The position numbers and the translations under genes were made by a program. From the NCBI GenBank assembly GCA_048615375.1, contig JBMCLJ010000031.1:1-13896 (forward strand): a stretch of DNA of 13,896 nucleotides, written 5' to 3'. Source of the DNA: JBMCLJ01 sp048615375 (GTDB lineage Bacteria; Patescibacteriota; Dojkabacteria; JAOAGR01). This document shows, piece by piece, positions 8,152 through 13,896 of this stretch (position 1 is its first letter; the number at the start of each line of letters is the position of its first letter). The notes under the pieces were generated by a model that saw only the letters and a list, made by a program, of their open reading frames with translations, made no database searches and was not told where the DNA came from.

Positions 8152-8242
8152 TTTGTTCAAGCTTCTTATCGTTAAAAGCTATTGGTATATAGCCTTTTGA
8201 GCATGTTTCTGGGATAATGACCTCCAGGAGTATTTGAGTTAT

Positions 8243-8971
8243 ATGGAGAAGCAGTCTAAAAAACGTTTGACTATTATTGCAATAATAGCTGGTTCTTTTG
8301 GGGTGTTTTCAGCAGCTATCAGTTTTTTTATACGACGGGAAAAGAAACTGGTCATGCACAACGGGAAGAAAAAAATGCTTTATCCCCAGGATCTGATGTT
8401 GGAAAAAACGATACTTCAGCTGATACCAGGCTTTATATCGCCGAATTATATTTCACTGTTGAGGATTGCTATGACCCCGCTTGCAGCGATACTAATCGCA
8501 AATGGTACGAATTTGTGGATACCGCTTATTGTGTATTTATTTATTTCATTCACAGACATGCTTGATGGGGCGATGGCCAGGACGCAGGATAAAATTTCTG
8601 ACATGGGAAAGGTGCTTGATCCTGTCGCAGACAAATTACTTTTTGTCTTCAGCGCTTTATTCCTACTACCGAGATTTGGTTATGAAGAACTTCTTTTGGT
8701 ACTCATTGGGCTTGAGGCTTTCACTATAGTCATATCAGCGATGATCTTTAGAAAAGTTAAGGTGGTAGCATCCAATATGTTTGGTAAAATTAAAATGAAT
8801 CTGCAGGTACTCGGTATAGCTATGTTGATTGTCGCGAACTATACAACGCTTGAGGGCATTGATCTTGCATTATACGGAAAATGGGTGCTGTACGCTTCTA
8901 TTGTTTTTTACTTTTTTTCTTTAGTGTATGTTGTTATTTATAATGTACGATTTAAAAAAGGGGAGGATTAA
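8243..8971 (+). CDS. pgsA: CDP-alcohol phosphatidyltransferase, PgsA-like
   Basis: Membrane enzyme that exchanges CMP on a CDP-lipid for an alcohol, most likely glycerol-3-phosphate to give phosphatidylglycerol phosphate. The family signature is complete: Asp105, Asp108-Gly109, Ala112-Arg113, Gly122, Asp126 and Asp130 in the D-x2-DG-x2-AR-x8-G-x3-D-x3-D spacing. The catalytic domain begins near residue 63 with SPNYISLLRIAMTPL and has several hydrophobic segments to the C-terminus. There is an extra N-terminal hydrophobic segment (about 9-31) and a basic linker (RREKKLVMHNGKKK) absent from ordinary PgsA, giving 242 aa instead of roughly 180-200. I chose the ATG at 8243: AGGAG at 8226-8230 lies 12 nt before it, whereas the in-frame TTG at 8234 is only 3 nt from that AGGAG. 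It diverges from the peptidase operon and is followed 59 nt later by recO. The exact alcohol substrate is an inference. Confidence 0.85.
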   Translation: MEKQSKKRLTIIAIIAGSFGVFSAAISFFIRREKKLVMHNGKKKMLYPQDLMLEKTILQLIPGFISPNYISLLRIAMTPLAAILIANGTNLWIPLIVYLFISFTDMLDGAMARTQDKISDMGKVLDPVADKLLFVFSALFLLPRFGYEELLLVLIGLEAFTIVISAMIFRKVKVVASNMFGKIKMNLQVLGIAMLIVANYTTLEGIDLALYGKWVLYASIVFYFFSLVYVVIYNVRFKKGED

Positions 8972-9030
8972 TATTGTTGCTACAAGGCACTATTCTGTAA
9001 AGATACCATTTTCGGATAAACCAGCACATC

Positions 9031-9675
9031 ATGCAAACTACGGGAATAATTGTAAGAAAAGTAAATTACGGTGAAAGCGATGTGATTTTTACTCTGTACA
9101 CTGCAGAGGGAGACTTGCCAGGTTTCTTTGGCAGGGGGGCTAAAAAACTAAAAAGTCGTTATTCCGGCGTAGTTCAGCTTGGTTATGTTGTGAGTGTTAC
9201 CTATAATAAAGGTCGTGCGCTTAACTATCCTCAGGAAATTTATCTCGATAAAAGATATGTGTGGGACTTTTACGCGAAATCATCCGGACATATGAATTTC
9301 TACACTGACTGCATTCTGATCGTTCGCGAGATTGGCAAAGATATGAGCGATCCGCATTTATATGACTCATTTCTTGAGGCAATGACAAAAGCCCAGCAAG
9401 GTAACCAGAATCTCCAAGACGTATATACTGAATTTTTAAATAAAGTGCTGCATAGTATAGGTAAAGAAACAGAGCTACGTTGCCAGTCAACAGGAAAAAT
9501 TATATCTGCACCGGAATGCTACTACTCACTTTCTTCAAACGCAATATTTGATTCCGACACTACGTCTGAGACTGTAAATCTGGAAAGGGTTGCAATTGAT
9601 AACATGTTTATTAAATTATACTATCAGAGATTGCTTCAGGCAGAATTACCGCCCCGCAGCAAGCTCACATATTGA
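9031..9675 (+). CDS. recO: DNA repair protein RecO
   Basis: RecO helps RecR load RecA onto single-stranded DNA bound by SSB in the RecF pathway, and anneals complementary strands. The N-terminal OB fold is clear: TTGIIVRKVNYGESDVIFTLYT, split here as residues 3-24, followed by GFFGRGAKKLKSRYSG (31-46) with the usual basic cluster. The rest is helical. At 214 aa it is shorter than the common ~240-250 aa. The zinc site of classical RecO is degraded: Cys151 remains in RCQSTGK where a CxxC pair is expected, and Cys163 is the only other nearby cysteine. The start ATG at 9031 aligns with the family N-terminus; no Shine-Dalgarno is seen. The same gene run encodes SSB, a known RecO partner, about 3 kb downstream. 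Confidence 0.85.
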   Translation: MQTTGIIVRKVNYGESDVIFTLYTAEGDLPGFFGRGAKKLKSRYSGVVQLGYVVSVTYNKGRALNYPQEIYLDKRYVWDFYAKSSGHMNFYTDCILIVREIGKDMSDPHLYDSFLEAMTKAQQGNQNLQDVYTEFLNKVLHSIGKETELRCQSTGKIISAPECYYSLSSNAIFDSDTTSETVNLERVAIDNMFIKLYYQRLLQAELPPRSKLTY

Positions 9676-9682
9676 AAACCAT

Positions 9683-9710
9683 TTGTTGTTTTTGAATTTT
9701 TGCGTATAAT
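9683..9710 (+). promoter_or_regulatory. Promoter of the SecDF-like/murA gene run (leaderless layout)
   Basis: TTGTTG (9683-9688), a 16-nt spacer and a perfect TATAAT (9705-9710). Eight nucleotides then separate the -10 box from the ATG at 9719, so the transcript should start within a few bases of the start codon. It lies in the 43-nt gap after the recO stop and is the best -10 box I found in the window. Confidence 0.65.
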
Positions 9711-9718
9711 ACCCAAGA

Positions 9719-10915
9719 ATGAGAAAACTTCTAGTACATATAGGATTTATTCTGCTCGTTGGTATTAGCGTTGCGTACGTACTACCTTCAGAAAACTTTT
9801 CATTTGACAATTCGTTCTATTATTTCAACAATCTCCCTAGTCCAGTTGATAAGTCAGAACGTAATGTTAATATCCAGATTCCCGGAGTAACACCGACGTA
9901 CGCCTACTCAGTAATCTCAAAGTCTGAGGTTGAGAATGACGCTGAATGGAACAAACTGGTCGCGGAAGATAGGAAGACGCTTGAGAGAAGGGTAGAATCA
10001 TTTGTAGGAAATAATTACGAGCTTCAGGTGACCCGGCATGAGAATAAGGCGAAATTTGAAATTTTTCTGCTTGATTCGCTTGGCCCGAATACTGATGTCC
10101 TTACCTCTACCAACTCAACATTTTCCGTGAGTGTAGTAGAAACTGCAAGTGCTACGATTGAGGGGCAGGAAACGCCTTCAGAACCAGAACAAACAGAAAT
10201 TGATCTGCAGCGGTCTGACTTTGGTGCGGCAGAAATTATTCCCATAGAAGACCAGCAAAACCCGGGACAAGTTAACTTTCAGGTTAGGTTGCCAGTAGGT
10301 ATTGTAGGACCTTCAAAAATTGACTTAATGAATCAGAATATTTTTAGCCAGCTTACTATATTTACAGGTGATCAGGAATTTGATGGACAATTCCAGTCAA
10401 ATCAACAAACCTCAAGAACAGTGAATTACCTGGTGTTAGGCCCTTTCCAAAACCCTGATCAAGCCGCGGCTGTAGCAACTTTCCTTAACACCGGGTCATA
10501 TCAACTTGGCTATGAACTTACTGAGACTCGTCTTGAGACAAGAGGATACGGATATTTCTACCTGCTTGCGGTCATAGTCATTGTATTCCTGTTATGTGTC
10601 ATGTATCGTGTACTTGTCCTTAAAGAACGAGTTCTTTATACCGTGTCAATTCTTCTTGGCTCTCTCGCAGTGATTGTCGCAGCTACCAAGCTCCTGAGTA
10701 TTGATATCACACTTGGGTACATATTGATCTTAACGATTGTGGCGGTGTTTGGTCTCTTAAAGGTCAAAAACATTTATTTCATAACCCTGGGAATCATACT
10801 GTTTACGCTCAAACTACTAGGTTATCTGTATTTCTTCAGTGTCAGCTGGCCAGCTCTTACATTTTTATTCGTAGCTTCACTAGTACTTTGGAGTATAAAA
10901 TATGTCAAAAATTAG
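9719..10915 (+). CDS. Membrane protein, diverged SecD-like Sec accessory subunit
   Basis: 398 aa. Topology is one N-terminal membrane segment (4-21), a large extracytoplasmic domain (about 22-275) and five C-terminal segments (about 278-297, 304-322, 330-346, 351-371, 376-394), the layout of SecD. The ecto domain has two stretches that follow SecD: RKTLERRVESFVGNNYELQV (85-104), resembling the region of LxxRVNxLGVSE, and GPFQNPDQAAAVATFLNTGS (241-260), resembling the segment ending in LLxSGALP, which directly precedes the membrane part in SecD. The conserved membrane motif of SecD (GMAVDANVLIFER) is missing, as is the usual TM4-TM5 loop. SecD uses the proton gradient to pull exported proteins across the membrane; with that motif lost, such activity is uncertain. 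It overlaps the next membrane gene by 14 nt. The assignment is by pattern only; an unrelated membrane protein remains possible. Confidence 0.5.
   Translation: MRKLLVHIGFILLVGISVAYVLPSENFSFDNSFYYFNNLPSPVDKSERNVNIQIPGVTPTYAYSVISKSEVENDAEWNKLVAEDRKTLERRVESFVGNNYELQVTRHENKAKFEIFLLDSLGPNTDVLTSTNSTFSVSVVETASATIEGQETPSEPEQTEIDLQRSDFGAAEIIPIEDQQNPGQVNFQVRLPVGIVGPSKIDLMNQNIFSQLTIFTGDQEFDGQFQSNQQTSRTVNYLVLGPFQNPDQAAAVATFLNTGSYQLGYELTETRLETRGYGYFYLLAVIVIVFLLCVMYRVLVLKERVLYTVSILLGSLAVIVAATKLLSIDITLGYILILTIVAVFGLLKVKNIYFITLGIILFTLKLLGYLYFFSVSWPALTFLFVASLVLWSIKYVKN
10890..10893 (+). promoter_or_regulatory. Shine-Dalgarno GGAG for the SecF-like gene
   Basis: GGAG lies 8 nt before the ATG at 10902, inside the end of the preceding gene. 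It is the best-spaced Shine-Dalgarno in the window and supports this start, which creates the 14-nt overlap with the SecD-like gene. Confidence 0.45.
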
Positions 10916-11543
10916 CAAAATTACATCAAAAATCACTGACTTGCCTAAGCAAATATGGTCAAGTCAAACACGGAGATTTAACCTCTTTGTATTCTTGAGC
11001 ATTCTTGTTCTCTCGCTTCTCGTGATACTACCGTCAATTATTTTTGCAACAATATACTATGCTCTTGTTTTTCTGCAGGCGAACGTTTTGCATGTTATCG
11101 TACTTAGTATTGCCGGGTTAAGCGTTTTTTATCTCAGTTACCAGACATTCGTCAAGAAGAGTCCAGGTTACGCAGTCACCTCCGCCTACGTTGTGCTTCT
11201 TGCGCTCTACATGTTTAGCGTTATCAGTGTAAGCTCACTGCTTCAATTCCTTGCAGGAGAGCCGGTTTTCAGTATTTCTAATTATATCGTTATATATTTT
11301 GTTTTAATTCTCACCAGTATTGTCATTTCGCGTTATGATATCCGGATCGTAACTGGTGTGAAACAACTGTATCTGGTTTGCACTGATCATATCAGATCGA
11401 ATATCGGAATATGGCTTGCGCTCAGTATGGTAATTGCCATATTAGGATTTCAAAACCAGATATACCTGTATGGTATTGTTGTAGTATGGAGCATGGTAAT
11501 CAGCTACTTGATAAAAGTACTGCTATCCAACCTCAGAAAATAA
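10902..11543 (+). CDS. Polytopic membrane protein, possible reduced SecF-like subunit
   Basis: 213 aa and almost entirely hydrophobic: segments at about 28-58 (possibly two), 63-82, 90-116, 125-143, 168-183 and 186-206. The N-terminus is basic and amphipathic, ending in QTRRFNLFVFLSILVL, reminiscent of the short cytoplasmic lead into SecF TM1. The stretch ISRYDIRIV (142-150), then about 18 residues with SNIGIWLALSMVIAILG, sits where SecF has VxFDRIREN followed by the TM5 segment, but identity is weak. The periplasmic domain of SecF is absent. The best argument is context: it overlaps the SecD-like gene by 14 nt, as adjacent secD-secF genes often do. It ends 8 nt before murA. It may instead be an unrelated integral membrane protein of unknown role. 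Confidence 0.35.
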   Translation: MSKISKITSKITDLPKQIWSSQTRRFNLFVFLSILVLSLLVILPSIIFATIYYALVFLQANVLHVIVLSIAGLSVFYLSYQTFVKKSPGYAVTSAYVVLLALYMFSVISVSSLLQFLAGEPVFSISNYIVIYFVLILTSIVISRYDIRIVTGVKQLYLVCTDHIRSNIGIWLALSMVIAILGFQNQIYLYGIVVVWSMVISYLIKVLLSNLRK

Positions 11544-11551
11544 ACAAAGCT

Positions 11552-12841
11552 ATGTCAAAAATCATAATTAATGGCGGAAAGCCTCTGCAGGGAACAGTCC
11601 GCCCTGTCGCTAACAAAAACTCAATTGTCGCTATGCTGCCTGCTACAATGTTAACCGACGAAGATGTCATTATTCACAACGTTCCGATGAGTACAGATGT
11701 ACGTTCAATGTGTGCACTCATCAAAAAACTTGGAGCTGAAGTTGAATTTTTAAATGAAGGAGAAACTTTACGTATTAACTGCAAGAACGTTAACTCCTGG
11801 GAACTCGACCCAGAGCTTTCACAGGGTATCAAAGCCTCTGTTATGTTCATGGGGCCTCTGCTGACACGCTTTGGGAAAGCTTCAATGCCTATACCTGGAG
11901 GGTGTAAGTTAGGCACCCGACCGTTGGATAGTTTTATTGATAATATGGTTCAATTAGGAGCCAAATATCGACGTGAAAAGGGGTATTTTCTAGAAGCAGA
12001 TAAGCTTGAGGGAAAAGAAGTCTGGTCCTGGTTTCCATCTGTGACCGGGACGGAAAATCTGGTACTTATGGCAACTAGAATTCCCGGGAAGACAGTTATA
12101 TACAACGCTGCCTGTGAGCCGCATGTTCAGGAGCTTTGTGAACTATTGGTTCAAATGGGTGCTAATATAAGCGGTATTGGCTCAAATAAGCTCATTATTG
12201 AAGGAGTAGAGCACCTTTCAGGTACGGAATATACTGTTCTTTCAGATCATCTCGATGTTGGTGGTTTTATTGCCAGCTCAGTCATGACTGGTGGTGAGGT
12301 TACTATAGAAAAAGCCGTTATACGGCACATGGGATTGATTTTACAGGTATATGAAAAGCTTGGTATACGGGTTGAAGTTGATAAAGTACATGATACGATT
12401 CATATACCAAAAGAGCAGAATCTTACTATTGAAAAGACTGTCCGGGGGGATGTGTTTGATTTTAAGTCATTTGCCTGGCCACTATTGCCACCCGATCTGG
12501 TTCATGTCGCGGTGGTGCTTGCGTTGTACGCTAATGGCAGTGCGATATTCCATAATTCCTTCTATGAATATGGTTTCTTCTTTATAGAAGAGCTCGCGAA
12601 GATGAAAGGGACAGTTATTATGGCAGATCCGCACAGAATTATTACTTTCGGACCTACCAGATTCCAATCAGCAAATTTAATTGCACCGAATATTATTCAG
12701 GCAGCTTACGCCTTGTTGCTGTGTTGTCTAAGCGCTGAAGGAAAAAGTACATTGAATAATGCTGAACCTCTGTTTAGAAGATTTTCTGACCTTATTGACC
12801 AGTTTTCGAGCCTCGGAGCAGATATTGTGAAAGAAGATTAA
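11552..12841 (+). CDS. murA: UDP-N-acetylglucosamine 1-carboxyvinyltransferase (MurA), diverged
   Basis: 429 aa, normal MurA length. MurA joins the enolpyruvyl group of phosphoenolpyruvate to UDP-GlcNAc, the first committed step of peptidoglycan synthesis, in the cytoplasm. Family marks are IIINGGKPLQGTV (4-16), Lys22-Asn23, the catalytic loop PGGCKLGTRPLD with Cys118 (the fosfomycin-reactive position) and Arg123, SVTGTENLVLMA (163-174), and Asp315 near the usual catalytic Asp. The C-terminal third is unusual: the expected FENRF and DLRAS motifs read FYEYGF and NIIQAA, and the D/HRGY region reads PLFRRF. Start: the ATG at 11552 matches the family N-terminus; the same frame extends upstream to 11411 but only inside the preceding gene. 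It follows that gene by 8 nt, so it is probably in the same transcript. Family assignment is strong; full catalytic competence is less certain. Confidence 0.88.
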   Translation: MSKIIINGGKPLQGTVRPVANKNSIVAMLPATMLTDEDVIIHNVPMSTDVRSMCALIKKLGAEVEFLNEGETLRINCKNVNSWELDPELSQGIKASVMFMGPLLTRFGKASMPIPGGCKLGTRPLDSFIDNMVQLGAKYRREKGYFLEADKLEGKEVWSWFPSVTGTENLVLMATRIPGKTVIYNAACEPHVQELCELLVQMGANISGIGSNKLIIEGVEHLSGTEYTVLSDHLDVGGFIASSVMTGGEVTIEKAVIRHMGLILQVYEKLGIRVEVDKVHDTIHIPKEQNLTIEKTVRGDVFDFKSFAWPLLPPDLVHVAVVLALYANGSAIFHNSFYEYGFFFIEELAKMKGTVIMADPHRIITFGPTRFQSANLIAPNIIQAAYALLLCCLSAEGKSTLNNAEPLFRRFSDLIDQFSSLGADIVKED

Positions 12842-12889
12842 GCGATGGGATGCATATTGACAGCCTATGTTTTATTTTTAGGCAGGTTG

Positions 12890-12898
12890 TGCTACACT
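12890..12898 (+). promoter_or_regulatory. Extended -10 promoter for ssb
   Basis: TG-C-TACACT forms an extended -10 element 9 nt before the ssb ATG at 12908, which predicts a leader of only about 3 nt. No good -35 lies 17 nt upstream. A perfect TTGACA at 12857-12862 is 30 nt away, too far to pair with this box, and I see no -10 at the proper distance from it. Confidence 0.4.
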
Positions 12899-12907
12899 TA
12901 GGTTGTT

Positions 12908-13333
12908 ATGAAATCAATAAATAAAGTAATCATGATCGGGAACCTGGTAGCCAATCCCGAAGTGGTTCAAATCAATGAAAATACCGATGTAGCAAAATTT
13001 ACCATCGCGGTAAATGAAAGCTACAAAAAGCAGGATGGATCAACTCAGGAGATCACAACCTATCTTGATTGCGAAGCGTGGGGTGGACTTTCGAAAGTTG
13101 TTTCAAACTATTTAAAAAAAGGTTCAAGGGTATATGTTGAAGGAGCACTTCGTTCCGATACCTGGACTGATGCTGATTCAGGTAAACAGAGAACCAAGAT
13201 GAAAATGCGATTAGCTGACATGCTCATGTTAGATACACGAGGGGGAGGAAATGCATCTGGAGGTGATGTTGGTAGTTCTGGAAGTTCAGAATCGCCTGTT
13301 AATCGTGTGAACGATGAAGAGTTACCATTCTGA
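12908..13333 (+). CDS. ssb: Single-stranded DNA-binding protein
   Basis: 141 aa. SSB coats single-stranded DNA during replication, repair and recombination and recruits partners through its C-terminal tip. The OB fold covers about 1-110: INKVIMIGNLVANPEV (4-19), VAKFTIAVNESYK (28-40), CEAWG with Trp58, KKGSRVYVEGALRSDTW (70-86) and a second conserved Trp86. A Gly/Ser-rich flexible linker (about 111-130) leads to the acidic tip DEELPF, the partner-binding form of the usual DDDIPF. There is no Shine-Dalgarno; the promoter sits immediately before the start. The HIT-family gene follows after 17 nt. RecO, a frequent SSB partner, is encoded upstream in the same direction. Confidence 0.96.
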   Translation: MKSINKVIMIGNLVANPEVVQINENTDVAKFTIAVNESYKKQDGSTQEITTYLDCEAWGGLSKVVSNYLKKGSRVYVEGALRSDTWTDADSGKQRTKMKMRLADMLMLDTRGGGNASGGDVGSSGSSESPVNRVNDEELPF

Positions 13334-13350
13334 TCTAATTCAAAAATGAA

Positions 13351-13671
13351 ATGGAGGATACAGTTTTTCATAAAATCATAAGAAAAGAAATTCCCGCCAC
13401 GATTAGATATGAAGATGAGCATGTACTCGCATTTAACGATATTAATCCCCAGGGCAAAACACATGTTCTCCTTATTCCAAAGGTGCATATTACAGATCTA
13501 GAGGATGCTGTAACAAGCGATGAAAAGATGCGGGCATTGAATCATCTGATAAAAGCCCTGCCTGGCATTGCGCGCGAAACAGGTGTAACACAAGGATACA
13601 CTGTTCAAACAAATGTAGGGGATTATCAGGAGGTCCCGTATCTACATTTTCATATCATTTCAAAATACTAA
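13351..13671 (+). CDS. HIT-family (HINT-like) nucleotide phosphoramidase/hydrolase
   Basis: 106 aa, the compact HINT size. Such proteins bind purine nucleotides and hydrolyse phosphoramidate or related bonds. N-terminal FHKIIRKEIPATIRYEDEHV (6-25) is the family opening, followed by AFNDINPQGKTHVLLIPKVH (27-46). The C-terminal histidine triad reads YLHFHII (97-103): the first His of HxHxH is Tyr97, while the nucleophile-equivalent His99 and the third His101 remain. It lies 17 nt after ssb with no ribosome binding site and is probably co-transcribed. A hairpin follows 19 nt after the stop. The physiological substrate is unknown, as for most members. Confidence 0.9.
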   Translation: MEDTVFHKIIRKEIPATIRYEDEHVLAFNDINPQGKTHVLLIPKVHITDLEDAVTSDEKMRALNHLIKALPGIARETGVTQGYTVQTNVGDYQEVPYLHFHIISKY

Positions 13672-13690
13672 AGAATCGTGCGGTGATGGT

Positions 13691-13714
13691 AGGGAACAAC
13701 AATTATTGTTCCCT
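13691..13714. terminator. Hairpin between convergent hit and leuS (candidate bidirectional terminator)
   Basis: A perfect 9-bp inverted repeat, AGGGAACAA and TTGTTCCCT, with a 6-nt loop CAATTA. It sits 19 nt after the HIT gene stop and 31 nt beyond the leuS stop, where both convergent transcripts should end. There is no clear T-run on either side, so it is not a canonical intrinsic terminator. Confidence 0.45.
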
Positions 13715-13745
13715 ATGTCTAGTCAGTTAATCAGATTTGTACTTT

Positions 13746-13896
13746 TTATGGTGCAACAACTAAGTTGACGATCTTACCTGGTACGTAAATGAATTTCTTA
13801 ATCTCTTTGCCTGAGGTCCATTTTTGGATAGCATCCTGCGTGAGGACTTTTTCTTTAACTTGCGCTTCAGGTTCGTCTGCAGCGAGTTCAATTTCT
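13746..13896 (-). CDS. leuS: Leucyl-tRNA synthetase, C-terminal end (cut by window edge)
   Basis: The last 49 codons of a minus-strand gene are visible, ending in TAA (13748-13746); the rest lies beyond the right edge. The peptide contains KEIKKFIYVPGKIVNLVV, the typical C-terminal motif of bacterial LeuRS, whose C-terminal domain contacts the tRNA-Leu elbow. Before it comes a Glu/Ala/Lys segment (EAQVKEKVLTQDAIQKW) of the kind that precedes this motif. The enzyme charges tRNA-Leu in the cytoplasm. It is convergent with the HIT gene. Identification rests on a short segment, but the motif is distinctive. Confidence 0.8.
   Translation of the reverse strand, partial: EIELAADEPEAQVKEKVLTQDAIQKWTSGKEIKKFIYVPGKIVNLVVAP

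Noticed and set aside
8234..8242. TTG start for the PgsA-like gene
   Set aside because: It is only 3 nt from the AGGAG, too close for initiation; the ATG nine bases later is the better start.
11411..11551. Upstream extension of murA to an ATG at 11411
   Set aside because: These 47 codons lie inside the preceding membrane-protein gene in another frame, and the MurA family N-terminus aligns with the ATG at 11552.
12857..12862. Consensus TTGACA as the ssb -35 box
   Set aside because: No -10 lies 16-18 nt downstream; the usable -10 (12893-12898) is 30 nt away.
12863..12883. GCCTA...TAGGC inverted repeat after murA as a terminator
   Set aside because: Only a 5-bp stem with an 11-nt loop and no T-run after it; too weak.
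1..13896. UGA recoding, CRISPR arrays, tRNA/rRNA genes, insertion sequences
   Set aside because: TGA ends genes at positions where family length is complete. No regularly spaced repeats, cloverleaf-like segments, rRNA motifs or recognisable transposase fragments were found by reading both strands.

Overview
The window looks like a piece of a small-genome bacterial chromosome, most probably from the Candidate Phyla Radiation (Patescibacteria). The inference rests on a histidine kinase with a 7TM-type sensor region, a PreP-like M16C peptidase, very short or absent leaders in front of several genes, weak Shine-Dalgarno use, and strongly diverged versions of otherwise conserved housekeeping proteins (RecO, MurA, a SecD-like protein). 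TGA ends at least three good genes (the glycosyltransferase at 1985, recO at 9675, ssb at 13333), so the UGA-to-Gly recoding of SR1/Gracilibacteria does not apply. The exact lineage cannot be fixed by eye.

Left region (1-3629, minus strand, visibly AT-rich): a three-gene cassette transcribed leftward. It runs from an aminoglycoside-phosphotransferase-fold kinase, to the C-terminal half of a GT-B glycosyltransferase, to a large membrane histidine kinase cut by the window edge. The genes are 10 nt apart and then overlap by 11 nt, so they are almost certainly co-transcribed. Next comes a 351-nt interval (3630-3980) with no firm gene. It holds a start-less coding relic and a possible 30-codon ORF, and the base composition changes here. 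I read it as the scar of an acquisition or rearrangement.

Centre (3981-8117, minus strand): a peptide-degradation operon with a PreP-like M16C metallopeptidase followed 6 nt later by an M29 aminopeptidase, driven by a promoter whose -10 box lies 6 nt before the ATG.

Right region (8243-13671, plus strand): a run of envelope and genome-maintenance genes. In order they are a CDP-alcohol phosphatidyltransferase (PgsA-like), RecO, two overlapping membrane-protein genes that I read as a highly diverged SecD/SecF pair, a diverged MurA, single-stranded DNA-binding protein and a HIT-family protein. A hairpin then separates this run from the convergent 3' end of leucyl-tRNA synthetase, which is cut by the right edge.

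The most interesting points are the reduced SecDF-like pair placed directly before murA, the MurA lacking recognisable counterparts of two of its usual C-terminal arginine motifs, the AT-rich sensor/kinase/half-glycosyltransferase cassette with the scar beside it, and the recurring leaderless promoter architecture.
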